From positions 62,001 to 126,000 of the forward strand of contig JAUSBJ010000035.1 of assembly GCA_030652035.1 (NCBI GenBank): a stretch of 64,000 bases of DNA, in the 5' to 3' direction. Below, piece after piece: positions 54,242 to 63,151 of the stretch. Numbering within the stretch: the first letter of the stretch is position 1; the number at the start of each line of letters is the position of its first letter. The notes beneath the pieces were generated by a model that had not been told where the DNA came from, ran no database searches, and saw only the letters and a program-made list of their open reading frames with translations. Source of the DNA: Sulfurimicrobium sp. (GTDB lineage Bacteria > Pseudomonadota > Gammaproteobacteria > Burkholderiales > Sulfuricellaceae). The position numbers were made by a program, and so were the translations under genes.

Positions 54242-55618
54242 ATGGGACCATGGAAGCTGATTTTTCTGCTGTTGCTGGTTTTGGCGACCCCACTGACCGG
54301 GATGAGCAGCGGCGTGATTGGCGGTGAGGATGAGGCCGATGCCAGCCCCAAGCTGGGTGCTGACATGAACAACATGCCTCGCGTTGATGTAGACAAACCG
54401 GTAGAACTGATCCCGCTTTATTTGCGGGACAAGCGCATCCACGGGTTACAACCGTTTCAGGCCTTGGTGGATGCTGCGCCCGCCGGTTCCGTACTGCGCC
54501 CCAAACCGGGCAATTACGCAGGCCCTGTGCATCTGACCAAACCGCTGACCATCGAGGGAGGCGGCAAAGTCAGCATCGACGGCGGCAACAAGAGCACGGT
54601 GTTTGTGATTGAAACCAACGATGCCACGCTACGTGGCCTGCATATCAAGGGTTCGGGAAGTTCACACGATTCAGATGATGCCTGCCTCAATGTTCGAGGA
54701 CACCATAACCTGATCGAAAATCTCGTCATTGATGACTGCCTGTTCGGCATCGACCTGAAGCAGTCCAACAACAATACCGTGCGCGGCAACCAAATCCGTT
54801 CCAAGCCGGCGGATCTGGGCGTGCGAGGCGACGGCCTGCGCCTGTGGTACAGCATGAACAACCGTATCGAAAACAACCGGGTGGTGGATTCCCGTGACAT
54901 GGTGGTATGGTATTCCAACGGAAATGCGTTTTATCGGAACTATGGCGCCCGCAGCCGCTACTCGATTCATTTCATGTTTGCGCACCATAACGTGGTGGAC
55001 AGCAACCGTTTTTACGACAATGCGGTTGGCGTTTACCTGATGTACAGTGACAACACGGTGGTACGCAACAATGTGATTTCTCACGCCACGGGCTCCACAG
55101 GAATGGGAATCGGCTTCAAGGAAGCGAGCGGAGCGCTGATCGAAGGCAACGAAATCATTTACTGTGCGCTGGGATTATCGGCAGACCTGTCTCCGTTCCA
55201 GCCGGACAGCAAGATCATTCTTAAAAACAACCGGCTTGCGTACAACGGCATCGCCATCGCTTTCAACAGCGACCTTGAAGGCTATGAAGTCGAGGGCAAT
55301 AGCTTCGAAGGCAACATCTCCTCTCTTTCGGTGGGCGGCGCAGGATCTGGCCAGCGCAACAATTGGAGCGGCAATTACTGGGACGAATACGAAGGATTCG
55401 ATCGTAACAATGACGGGATCGGTGACACGCCCTACGTACTCTATGCCTATGCAGACCGTTTATGGATGGAAATCCCGCAGGCACGTTTTTTCAAAATATC
55501 CCCGGCACTTGAGGTACTTGATTTTCTCGAACGCCTGGCGCCGTTTTCAAACCCGACGCTGCTGCTGGCAGATGAAAAACCCCTGTTTAATAATCCCTGG
55601 AAGCGGGGCAAAAAATGA
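54242..55618 (+). CDS. nosD: NosD, periplasmic copper-site maturation protein
   Basis: A 458-residue protein with a Sec signal (WKLIFLLLLVLATPLTG). From about residue 85 it is a right-handed beta-helix of the CASH type, rich in Asn and short hydrophobics (IENLVIDDCLFGID, NNNTVRGNQIRS, RIENNRVVDSRDMVV, NGIAIAFNSD). NosD works with NosF and NosY in maturing the CuZ cluster of NosZ. It overlaps nosG by four bases. Start ATG 54242 is inside a conserved NosD-like N-terminus. Confidence 0.92.
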   Translation: MGPWKLIFLLLLVLATPLTGMSSGVIGGEDEADASPKLGADMNNMPRVDVDKPVELIPLYLRDKRIHGLQPFQALVDAAPAGSVLRPKPGNYAGPVHLTKPLTIEGGGKVSIDGGNKSTVFVIETNDATLRGLHIKGSGSSHDSDDACLNVRGHHNLIENLVIDDCLFGIDLKQSNNNTVRGNQIRSKPADLGVRGDGLRLWYSMNNRIENNRVVDSRDMVVWYSNGNAFYRNYGARSRYSIHFMFAHHNVVDSNRFYDNAVGVYLMYSDNTVVRNNVISHATGSTGMGIGFKEASGALIEGNEIIYCALGLSADLSPFQPDSKIILKNNRLAYNGIAIAFNSDLEGYEVEGNSFEGNISSLSVGGAGSGQRNNWSGNYWDEYEGFDRNNDGIGDTPYVLYAYADRLWMEIPQARFFKISPALEVLDFLERLAPFSNPTLLLADEKPLFNNPWKRGKK

Positions 55619-56454
55619 ACACCGAGAAACCCACCCCACCCCCGAAGCTGGTTAACAAGCGAAAACTGGAAGATCGGCGGCGATTTCTGCGCTCGATCAT
55701 CCTGGGAGCGGCGATGCTGGGCATTTCTACGGTAGGCTACATCCCGGTTGCCAATGCATGGAAAACACGCATGCGACCGCCAGGCGCGCTGGAAGAAGAG
55801 GATTTCCTTTCATCCTGTATCAAATGTGGGCAGTGTGTTCAGGTTTGCCCTGTACAGGCCATCAAGCTTGACGATCTCGACCAAGGCTTCGGTATCGGGG
55901 TGCCTTATATCGATTCGCGCAGCCAGGCTTGCGATTTTTCCTGCGATGCAGTGCAGTGCATTCTGGCCTGCCCCACCGGTTCGCTGGCTTATAAAAAACC
56001 CGCTTTTCTGCCGACCCGCAGTGAAATGGTCATGGCGAATCCGCCCATCCTGCTTGCCAAGGAAAAAGATCCTGAACCCACCTTGAATCTGAAAGAACGT
56101 ACCGGGCTTGCCGTACTGGTCAAGCCGGAGATTTGCCTCGCTCGACAGGGCAAGGGCTTCAAGGGAGCAGCCAGGGGACATGAATTCAAAGGCACCCTGC
56201 GGTTCATGGAAGTGGATCGCTGGAAGCCCATCCCCCTGCGCGACCACCCTTTCGAGCTCGAATTGTGCGACCTGTGCGTGCGCACCTGCCCGATCAAGGG
56301 CGCGATCTCGCTTGAAAGTGTGGAAGAAAACGGAGTCATGATTAAAACGCCAGTGGTGCATGAACCCTGCGTCGGTTGCGGTGTATGCGAAATGGTGTGT
56401 CCGACCGAACCTGCGGCCATCGTGGTTGAAGCACGCAAAGGGTGGGGTGCCTGA
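55615..56454 (+). CDS. nosG: NosG, periplasmic-side ferredoxin
   Basis: A 279-residue NapG-like protein with up to four [4Fe-4S] clusters: CIKCGQCVQVCP, CDAVQCILACP, CDLCVRTCP and CVGCGVCEMVCP. The N-terminus has RRRFLRSIILGAAMLG, a twin-arginine-like signal, so it is likely exported folded while NosZ uses Sec. In clade II clusters NosG works with NosH as a quinol dehydrogenase. It overlaps nosD and nosH by a few bases. Confidence 0.92.
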   Translation: MNTEKPTPPPKLVNKRKLEDRRRFLRSIILGAAMLGISTVGYIPVANAWKTRMRPPGALEEEDFLSSCIKCGQCVQVCPVQAIKLDDLDQGFGIGVPYIDSRSQACDFSCDAVQCILACPTGSLAYKKPAFLPTRSEMVMANPPILLAKEKDPEPTLNLKERTGLAVLVKPEICLARQGKGFKGAARGHEFKGTLRFMEVDRWKPIPLRDHPFELELCDLCVRTCPIKGAISLESVEENGVMIKTPVVHEPCVGCGVCEMVCPTEPAAIVVEARKGWGA

Positions 56455-57422
56455 TGAACAAATATCTTGAATCGATGCGGGTAATGCTGGGTGCTGCGCC
56501 ACGTAGGCCAGAGCCCGTGGAATACACCGAAGAAGCCAAGACCATTCATTTCTACAAGAAAAACGAGAAACTGGATTTCCAGGCACTGAGACTTGAGGCG
56601 CATGCACACCAGAAAAAACGTATCTGGCTCAAGCGGCGCTGGATCACGCTACTCGCGATCAACCTGCTATTCACGGTATCCTTCTGGCTCGACATCCAGC
56701 TCCTGGAAGGCGCCCTGACCGCATCCCGCCTGCTGGGTTTTCACCTGATCGACCTGAATTCCGCCCTGCAAGTAATGCTGGCGCACAAGCATATCATCGT
56801 CAACCTGCTGATCGGCACAGGCACAGTTTTTGTCCTGTGGCTGCTGTTGGGCGGGCGCACATTCTGTTCCTGGGTCTGTCCCTACCATCTGGTGGCCGAG
56901 TGGGCGGAGAAATTGCATCTCTACCTTGTCAGCAAGAAAATCGTTTCCGACCACACCTTCAACCGGCGCGTTCGCACCGTGCTATGGGTGATTTTCGCAG
57001 CGCTGGCATGGGTGACCGGCTATACCGTGTTTGAAACCATATCTCCAACCGGCATCGTCAGCCGCGCACTGATATATGGCCCGGGGCTCGCGCTGGGCTG
57101 GGTCGTTTTGCTGCTGCTGTTCGAGGTATTCTATTCGCGCCGCGCCTGGTGCCGCTACGTCTGTCCGATTGGTCTGACTTATGGCATCACGGGTGTATTC
57201 TCTCCCTTGCACGTGACTTACAAGCTGGCCAATTGCCATCACGAAGGTGAATGCCGCAAGGTCTGCGAAGTCCCTCACGTGCTCGATTGTATCGTCAAGG
57301 GACGCGCACCGGCGGCCCAACTGGATATCGGCGCAGACTGCACCCGTTGTGGCATGTGTGTTGATGTCTGCCCAAGCGGCGCCTTGACTTTCGAAATCAA
57401 GGGCCTTAGAAAGCTGATGTAA
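56454..57422 (+). CDS. nosH: NosH, membrane quinol dehydrogenase subunit
   Basis: A 322-residue NapH-like membrane ferredoxin with about four helices. Membrane-proximal Cys motifs TFCSWVCPYHLVAEW and WCRYVCPIGLTYG are followed by HHEGECRKVCEVPHVLDC and CTRCGMCVDVCPSGAL. It probably oxidises menaquinol and passes electrons to NosG. ATG 56454 overlaps the nosG stop. A perfect 10-bp hairpin follows its stop. Confidence 0.92.
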   Translation: MNKYLESMRVMLGAAPRRPEPVEYTEEAKTIHFYKKNEKLDFQALRLEAHAHQKKRIWLKRRWITLLAINLLFTVSFWLDIQLLEGALTASRLLGFHLIDLNSALQVMLAHKHIIVNLLIGTGTVFVLWLLLGGRTFCSWVCPYHLVAEWAEKLHLYLVSKKIVSDHTFNRRVRTVLWVIFAALAWVTGYTVFETISPTGIVSRALIYGPGLALGWVVLLLLFEVFYSRRAWCRYVCPIGLTYGITGVFSPLHVTYKLANCHHEGECRKVCEVPHVLDCIVKGRAPAAQLDIGADCTRCGMCVDVCPSGALTFEIKGLRKLM

Positions 57423-57429
57423 ATAAATC

Positions 57430-57454
57430 AGCTGTCAGCTATCGGCTGACAGCT
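57430..57454 (+). repeat. Hairpin repeat AGCTGTCAGC/GCTGACAGCT between nosH and nosF
   Basis: AGCTGTCAGC and GCTGACAGCT pair exactly with a 5-base loop. Related words recur nearby (GCTGATAACTGATAGCT before nosF; AGCTGTCAGCTGATAA at the nosL end; the inverted repeat at 59758-59821). The sequence type is common as a short dispersed repeat. It could slow transcription between the nos subunits. Confidence 0.7.
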
Positions 57455-57501
57455 TGCTACTTAATCGCCTAACTGACTGCTGATAACTGATAGCTAACCA
57501 A

Positions 57502-58362
57502 ATGATCGAATTCAAGAAAGTTTCCAAAACCTTCAAACGCAACCGCGTTCTGGACGAGCTCGAACTCTCCATCGCGCCGGGCGAGCGCATCGCCTTGGTG
57601 GGTTCCAACGGAGCCGGCAAGACCACCATGATCCGCTGTCTGCTGGGTGAGTACACCTTCGACGGGAGCGTATCGGTACATGGACTGGCACCGCGCCCAA
57701 ACCGCCAGCAGGTACTGGGCAAGATCGGCTTCGTCCCCCAGTTGCCACCACCCCTGAAAATGCCTGTGGGGCAGTTGCTGGATTTCTCCGCGGCGGTATG
57801 CAACAGCGAAAAACAGCGCATGGAAGAAGTTGCCCGGCGCTTGGGGCTGGATGTAGGCAAGATGAAATCCCAGCCCTTCGTCAAGCTCTCCGGCGGACAG
57901 AAGCAGAAGCTGCTGATCTCCATTGCCCTGGGACGCGACAGCAACATCCTGATCATGGATGAACCTGCCGCCAACCTCGACCCGGAAGCGCGGCAGATAT
58001 TCTTCGGCCTCTTGGCCGAACGCCTGGAAAACACCACCATGCTGATTTCCAGCCACCGCCTGGACGAAGTGTCAGCGTTGGTGAACCGGGTGATCGAACT
58101 GGACCGCGGCAAAGTGATGCTGGACGACCGGGTGGCGGACGATGTTTCACTGACCGGCATCCTGACCTGCCGCCTGAGCCTGCGGCGTGCCGAGGAGTCC
58201 ATTGCAAAAGCTCTGCGGGGCTGGAATTTCCAGGACACCGGCAATGGCCTGGAATGGCAGGGCAGCGTGGCGGGGCCAGACCGGCTGCGCTTCATCGGGA
58301 TGATTTCGCGTTATGTTGGCATACTGACCAGCATCCGGCTGGACGAGAGCGGGAACGCATAA
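57502..58362 (+). CDS. nosF: NosF, ABC transporter ATPase
   Basis: A 286-residue ATPase with Walker A GSNGAGKTT (near residue 36), signature LSGGQKQKLL (near residue 131), Walker B ILIMDEPAANLDPE and H-loop ISSHRLDE. With NosY it forms the transporter that supplies the sulfur/copper-maturation function for NosZ. It starts 80 bp after nosH and ends two bases before the TTG of nosL and 17 bp before a palindromic element. Confidence 0.94.
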   Translation: MIEFKKVSKTFKRNRVLDELELSIAPGERIALVGSNGAGKTTMIRCLLGEYTFDGSVSVHGLAPRPNRQQVLGKIGFVPQLPPPLKMPVGQLLDFSAAVCNSEKQRMEEVARRLGLDVGKMKSQPFVKLSGGQKQKLLISIALGRDSNILIMDEPAANLDPEARQIFFGLLAERLENTTMLISSHRLDEVSALVNRVIELDRGKVMLDDRVADDVSLTGILTCRLSLRRAEESIAKALRGWNFQDTGNGLEWQGSVAGPDRLRFIGMISRYVGILTSIRLDESGNA

Positions 58363-58363
58363 A

Positions 58364-58900
58364 TTGGGAAAAGCGATTAAACCGCAAAGGACGCAAAGGT
58401 ACGCGAAGGAAAGACAAATTCATTGCCGTCCTTTGCGAGCCTTTGCGCCCTTTGCGGTTAACGAATGGATAAAGAAAATTCTGCGGCCTGCATTCCTTGT
58501 GTTATTGGCGGGCCTTCTGGCGGCCTGCCAGCAGGAACCCAGCCGCGGCCCGGTGGAAGTCAAATGGGACCGCGATACTTGCGTGCGCTGCAGCATGGCC
58601 CTGAGCGACAAGCGTTATGCCGCCCAGGTACGTGGCGGTCCAAAACATCTGGCTTACAAATTCGATGACTTCGGCTGTGTCATGTTCTGGCTCAAGGACA
58701 AGCCATGGGCCAACGATCCCGCGACGGAGATCTGGGTTATGGACATGCGTTCTGACTCGTGGATCGATGCGCGCAAAGCCTATTACGTCCCCAACAAGAT
58801 GACGCCGATGGCTTATGGCTTTGGCGCAGTGGCGCTGCCGGAACCAGGCAGCGTGAGTTTCGAGGAGGCCAGACAACAGGTTCTGGCAAAAGGAAAGTAG
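58364..58900 (+). CDS. nosL: NosL copper-binding lipoprotein, 5' end disturbed by a repeat
   Basis: The body has the lipobox LLAAC (LLAGLLAACQQEP) and the copper-binding region CVRCSMALSDKRYAAQV, as in NosL (Cu(I) chaperone for NosZ). No ATG lies in frame at a sensible place. TTG 58364 gives 178 residues but its first 32 codons are the palindromic element. An ATG at 58465 is out of frame by one base; deleting one of the Gs after it would read M-I-K-K-I-L-R before the signal helix. Either a TTG/GTG start is used, or a frameshift (biological or from sequencing) sits at 58467-58468. Confidence 0.8.
   Translation: MGKAIKPQRTQRYAKERQIHCRPLRAFAPFAVNEWIKKILRPAFLVLLAGLLAACQQEPSRGPVEVKWDRDTCVRCSMALSDKRYAAQVRGGPKHLAYKFDDFGCVMFWLKDKPWANDPATEIWVMDMRSDSWIDARKAYYVPNKMTPMAYGFGAVALPEPGSVSFEEARQQVLAKGK
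58379..58459. repeat. Palindromic intergenic element, CGCAAAGGACGCAAAGG family, copy 3
   Basis: Left arm 58379-58409 and right arm 58430-58459 pair with a few mismatches over 30 bp. It follows nosF by 17 bp and reaches the 5' end of nosL, ending 6 bp before the out-of-frame ATG. See copies at 309-385 and 45548-45680. Confidence 0.85.
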
Positions 58901-58927
58901 CTGTCAGCTGATAAACAAGGATATTGA

Positions 58928-59755
58928 ATGAAAAATTTATGGCTCACAGCCAAGCTGGATGTTGTTGAATCGCTGCGCGCGCGCTGGTTCTTGATTTATT
59001 CACTGGTGTTCGGCGGCATCGTCGCCATGCTGTTTGCCTTCGGCCTGACCGAATCGCGCGTACTGGGCTTTATCGGGCTGTCGCGCCTGCTGGTGACCTA
59101 TATCCAGCTGTGCATGGCCATCCTGCCCATTTTTGTGCTGATTTCCACCGTTCGCTCGGTCGCGGGCGACCGTGAAGCGGGCGTATTCGAATACCTGCTA
59201 TCCCTGCCGGTATCGCTGGGCGCATGGTTCTGGGGCAAGCTGCTGGGACGTTACATCGTGGTATTCCTGCCGGTATTCCTTGCCATGCTGGGCGCGTCAT
59301 TGTGGTCGCTGGTGCAGGATATCGAAGTTCCCTGGAACATGTTCCTCTATTACACCGGACTGCTGGCGGCCATGGCATGGTGTTTTCTCGGCATCGCCAT
59401 GCTGATCTCCACCCTGGCGCGCTCCACCGACGTGGCCCAGGGCGCGGCTTTCGTGGTCTGGCTGGCGATGCTGCTGTTCCTCGACCTGATCCTGCTGGGC
59501 GTGATGATTCAGGGGCATGCCGCACCTGAAGTGGCGGTCATGATCGCGCTGACCAATCCGCTCCAGGTATTCCGCACCGCCGCGCTGATGCTGTTCGATC
59601 CCCAACTGATCGTGCTCGGGCCAGTGGCATACGTGATCATGGATACACTGGGCGCTACCGGTTTCATGATCTACGGCCTGGTCTATCCGTTCGTCATCGG
59701 CACACTGTGCGCAATCGCCGGTTTCTTCATGTTCCGCCGCGGCGATCTGCCGTGA
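58928..59755 (+). CDS. nosY: NosY, ABC transporter permease
   Basis: A 275-residue inner-membrane protein with six helices, including LIYSLVFGGIVAMLFAFG, YIQLCMAILPIFVLISTV and GAAFVVWLAMLLFLDLILLG. The conserved VRSVAGDREAGVFEYLLSLP segment after helix 2 is typical of the ABC-2/NosY permeases. It pairs with NosF; NosDFY deliver what the CuZ site needs. It begins 28 bp after nosL and ends before an inverted repeat and ubiE. Confidence 0.92.
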   Translation: MKNLWLTAKLDVVESLRARWFLIYSLVFGGIVAMLFAFGLTESRVLGFIGLSRLLVTYIQLCMAILPIFVLISTVRSVAGDREAGVFEYLLSLPVSLGAWFWGKLLGRYIVVFLPVFLAMLGASLWSLVQDIEVPWNMFLYYTGLLAAMAWCFLGIAMLISTLARSTDVAQGAAFVVWLAMLLFLDLILLGVMIQGHAAPEVAVMIALTNPLQVFRTAALMLFDPQLIVLGPVAYVIMDTLGATGFMIYGLVYPFVIGTLCAIAGFFMFRRGDLP

Positions 59756-59757
59756 AT

Positions 59758-59821
59758 AGCTACCAGCTTTCAGCATTCGGCTGTCGGCTGTCAGAGGTGG
59801 TTTTGCTGAAAGCTGATAGCT
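59758..59821. repeat. Inverted repeat between nosY and ubiE
   Basis: AGCTACCAGCTTTCAGCA (59758-59775) and TGCTGAAAGCTGATAGCT (59804-59821) are inverted copies with one mismatch, with a 28-bp loop. The right arm ends one base before the ubiE ATG. It belongs to the AGCTGATAGCTGA-type repeat family seen at 57430-57500 and 58900. Confidence 0.75.
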
Positions 59822-59822
59822 G

Positions 59823-60554
59823 ATGGCTGACCGCTACAATATTTCCCGCACTTTCGGCAATCAGCAGGTTGCGCAGGACGAGCGCACGCGCCTGATCCGG
59901 CGCGTATTCGCAAGCGTGGCGCCGCGCTACGACCTGATGAACGACCTCATGAGCATGGGCATCCACCGGCTCTGGAAGCGCCGCCTGGCATGGGAAGCCG
60001 CTGCAAAGCCGGGGCAGGTTATCGTGGACCTTGCGGGCGGCACGGGCGATGTCGCCGCGCTCATGGCTGCGAATGGCGTAGGAATCATGGTTTGCGACCC
60101 CAGTCTGGCAATGATGAGCCGTGGACGGGCAAACAAACCATCAGAAGTTAAATGGCTGGCAGGCACCGGAGAACGGATTCCTTTGGCGGATAACTCGGTG
60201 GACACCATGACCATTGCCTTCGGCATCCGCAACGTCACCAGCCTGGAGGCCGCCCTGAAGGAAGCACTGCGCGTGCTGAAGCCGGGCGGGCGCTTCCTGT
60301 GCCTGGAGTTCTCCCGTCCCTGGGCGCCGGTCAGGCCTTTCTACGACCTCTTTTCCTTCACCGTGATTCCCCGGCTTGGCGCCTGGGTAGCACGCGATCC
60401 GGAAGCTTATACCTACCTGGTCGAATCCATTCGCCGCTTCCCGGACCAAAGGGAAATGCAGCGCATCATGGAGCAGGCCGGCTTTTCATCGGTGAGCTAC
60501 CGCAACCTGTCTTTCGGCATCGCCTGCCTGCATCGCGGCAGCAAGCCCGCCTGA
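59823..60554 (+). CDS. ubiE: Quinone-methylating methyltransferase (UbiE/MenG)
   Basis: A 243-residue SAM-dependent C-methyltransferase. Signatures are RYDLMNDLMSMGIHRLWKR (residues about 37-55), SAM motif DLAGGTGDVAALM and the family stretch DNSVDTMTIAFGIRNVTSLEAAL (in part). It methylates demethylmenaquinol and also the ubiquinone precursor. It starts right after the repeat and is the first gene of ubiE-menE-menF-menD. It ends 3 bp before menE. Confidence 0.94.
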   Translation: MADRYNISRTFGNQQVAQDERTRLIRRVFASVAPRYDLMNDLMSMGIHRLWKRRLAWEAAAKPGQVIVDLAGGTGDVAALMAANGVGIMVCDPSLAMMSRGRANKPSEVKWLAGTGERIPLADNSVDTMTIAFGIRNVTSLEAALKEALRVLKPGGRFLCLEFSRPWAPVRPFYDLFSFTVIPRLGAWVARDPEAYTYLVESIRRFPDQREMQRIMEQAGFSSVSYRNLSFGIACLHRGSKPA

Positions 60555-60557
60555 GCC

Positions 60558-61754
60558 ATGAAGTCGCTGCTCGTCCGGTGGCTGGAGCATGCCGCGGCAA
60601 GTCATCCGGATGCACCGGCGCTGATACTGGAAGATCAAGTTTTCAGTTTTTCAGCCCTGCTATCGGCCAAGCCGGGCCGGCTGCCGCAACGTATTGCAAT
60701 GCTGCTGGAACAAGCGGAACTGCCCGGCTGCGCCGAGTTGCTCATCTCCACCAGCGGCAGCACGGGCGAACCCAAACAGGTGATGCTGAGCGCAGCCAAC
60801 CTGGAGGCATCGGTGCAGGCCAGCCGCAGCCGCATCCCTCTGGGACCGGGCGACATCTGGCTGAACTGCCTCCCCCTTAAGCATATCGGCGGAATCGCCA
60901 TCACTTACCGTTGCGCGGAGGCGGGTGCGGCCGTGCTGCTGCATCCAGGGTTTGATGCGGCGCGGGTGCGGGAAGACATGGAACAGCATGGCGTGTCCCA
61001 CATTTCCCTGGTGCCGGCCATGCTCGCGCGCCTGCTGGAGGGCGGCCCACCACCAGCTCAACTGAAATATGCCCTGGTCGGCGGCGGCCCTTTGTCGGCC
61101 AGTCTGGCACGGCGAGCGCATCAGTCAGGCTGGCCCATCTGCCCCACCTATGGCATGAGCGAGGCCGCCTCGCAGGTGGCGACGCTGGCAATGTTTCCAC
61201 CCGATTGGCGCCAGGGCATGGTAGGCCTTCCGCTGCCGGGCATCAGCGTGGAAATCGTCGATGAAAATGGCCTGCCGGTTAAAGGCGAGGGGCGCATCCG
61301 CGTGCGTGGACCGAGCATAATGATGGGCTACGCCCATGTAGCGGGTGAAGTCGGACATGGTCTGCTTGACGGCTGGTTTGTGAGCGGCGACCGGGGATAT
61401 CTGGATGAACGGGGAAACCTGGTGGTATTGGGGCGATGCGACGATATGCTGGTGAGCGGGGGCGTCAACGTCCACCCTGCCGAGGTGGAAGGCTTGCTGC
61501 TCTCCTGCCCTGGCGTAACGGATGTCGCGGTCACTGCCGTAAACGACGAGGTATGGGGTGACCGCATTACCGCCCTGGTGGTGAGTGACGGCATTCAGTC
61601 CATCGAGGGCTGGTGCCGGGACAACCTGCCTTCTGCCCAGCGCCCGCGCCTGTTCGTTGCCGTGACCGCGCTGCCACGCAATGCCATGGGCAAACTGGAG
61701 CGCAAGCGACTGCCGGCAATGGCTCGCGCCATTGGAAGCCAATCCCCATGCTGA
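60558..61754 (+). CDS. menE: o-Succinylbenzoate-CoA ligase (short form)
   Basis: A 398-residue ANL-superfamily ligase. P-loop ISTSGSTGEPKQVM (near residue 64), TYGMSEAASQVA, DGWFVSGDRGYLDERGNLVVLGRCDDMLVSGG (in part) and catalytic Lys region RNAMGKLERKRL. It is about 50-80 residues shorter than E. coli/Bacillus MenE because the N-terminus is compact, but the core is complete. It makes o-succinylbenzoyl-CoA, the MenB substrate. The stop overlaps menF by seven bases. Confidence 0.88.
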   Translation: MKSLLVRWLEHAAASHPDAPALILEDQVFSFSALLSAKPGRLPQRIAMLLEQAELPGCAELLISTSGSTGEPKQVMLSAANLEASVQASRSRIPLGPGDIWLNCLPLKHIGGIAITYRCAEAGAAVLLHPGFDAARVREDMEQHGVSHISLVPAMLARLLEGGPPPAQLKYALVGGGPLSASLARRAHQSGWPICPTYGMSEAASQVATLAMFPPDWRQGMVGLPLPGISVEIVDENGLPVKGEGRIRVRGPSIMMGYAHVAGEVGHGLLDGWFVSGDRGYLDERGNLVVLGRCDDMLVSGGVNVHPAEVEGLLLSCPGVTDVAVTAVNDEVWGDRITALVVSDGIQSIEGWCRDNLPSAQRPRLFVAVTALPRNAMGKLERKRLPAMARAIGSQSPC

Positions 61755-63151
61755 AACGTTTTCGCCCCGACGATCCGGCTTTCCTGGAACAGATTGAGAG
61801 CCGCCTCAAGGCCGTGCTGCAAGACGCGCACATGGCCAATACCGGCCTCCTCAGCGTAACGCTGGCCCTGCCGGAAACGCCCTGCGCCGGTTTGCCCGGG
61901 CCATTTCATGAGCTGTTCTACTGGAGCAGGCCTGCAGCGCAACATGAAATTCTGGGCCTGGGCACAGCAGTGACTTGCTGTGCCGAGGGCGAGGCGCGCT
62001 GGTCGAAGCTAAGCGCTGCATTTGACGTCTGGCGCAAGCACTGGCGCCATGAGGATGCCGACCATACCGGACTGCAACCCCTCGCCGTGGGTGGCTTTGC
62101 CTTTGCGGCGAAGCCGGATGACAACACGATATTGCCATCAGCGCGGCTGTCCGTACCCGAGCTGCTGATGCAGCGCCGAGGAGAAATTTGCGCCCTGACA
62201 TTCACGTTCAGTTCATCCCCTGATGATGCAGCCATTGCCTCAGCCATGGCGCGCTTGCGCCAACTGATGACAGCGCTCATTCAGAAAATCAGGCCTGTAC
62301 ATGCAAGCAGGCCATTGCAGCGCATCGATGATAAACACGCTGATCAAGCATGGCTGGGGCGGGCCGCGCAGGCAGTGCATGACATACGCAGCGGCAGGCT
62401 GGACAAGGTGGTATTGAGCCGGCGCGTGTCGTTTCGCGCCAAATGGGATTTCGACCCGGCCCGGGTCATGGCGGATCTGGAACTACAACATCCCTCATGC
62501 ACCCTGTTTGCCACGGATACGGCGGATGGCGGCGTGTTTCTCGGTGCCAGTCCGGAAACCCTGGTACGACTGCAGGGCGGAGACGTCTATTGCGACGCGC
62601 TGGCAGGAACGGCCTGGGGCGAAGGACGAGCCACATTCGCAGCAGACCAGAAGCTGCTCGCCGATGTGAAAAACGGTCGCGAACACCGTTTGGTGGTGCA
62701 AGCCATCGCCGAGGCCTTGCGCCCCGTGTGCGCGCGCCTGGAAGTGCCCGATGCGCCGCAGATCCGGCGCCTTGGCCGTTTGCGCCATTTGTGGAGCAGC
62801 CTGCACGGGCGCGTCAAATCGGGCATCAGCCTGCTCGATCTGTTGCAGCGCGTGCATCCCACACCTGCCGTCGGCGGCTATCCGCGCAAGGCTGCGCTGG
62901 ACTGGCTGAGCCAGCAAGGCGAGCAGCGTGAAGGCTGGTACACCGGCGCCATCGGCTGGCTGGATTGCGCCGGAAATGGGGAATTCGCAGTAGCGCTGCG
63001 TTGCGCCCATTTGCAGGGACAGGTGGCGCATCTCTATGCCGGAGCAGGCATCGTTGCCGGCTCCGAGCCACAACGTGAACTGGCAGAAACCGAGGCCAAA
63101 CTTTCTGCCATGCTGCAGGTTCTGGGACAAATTGAGGTTGGGAATGGCTGA
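61748..63151 (+). CDS. menF: Isochorismate synthase
   Basis: A 467-residue chorismate-binding enzyme. The conserved C-terminal domain has LDKVVLSRRVSF, GVFLGASPETLVRLQ, VHPTPAVGGYPRKAAL and GWYTGAIGWLDCAGNGEFAVALR. It converts chorismate to isochorismate. ATG 61748 lies inside the menE end; an upstream ATG would overlap menE further. Position between menE and menD agrees with menaquinone rather than siderophore use. Confidence 0.9.
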   Translation: MLKRFRPDDPAFLEQIESRLKAVLQDAHMANTGLLSVTLALPETPCAGLPGPFHELFYWSRPAAQHEILGLGTAVTCCAEGEARWSKLSAAFDVWRKHWRHEDADHTGLQPLAVGGFAFAAKPDDNTILPSARLSVPELLMQRRGEICALTFTFSSSPDDAAIASAMARLRQLMTALIQKIRPVHASRPLQRIDDKHADQAWLGRAAQAVHDIRSGRLDKVVLSRRVSFRAKWDFDPARVMADLELQHPSCTLFATDTADGGVFLGASPETLVRLQGGDVYCDALAGTAWGEGRATFAADQKLLADVKNGREHRLVVQAIAEALRPVCARLEVPDAPQIRRLGRLRHLWSSLHGRVKSGISLLDLLQRVHPTPAVGGYPRKAALDWLSQQGEQREGWYTGAIGWLDCAGNGEFAVALRCAHLQGQVAHLYAGAGIVAGSEPQRELAETEAKLSAMLQVLGQIEVGNG

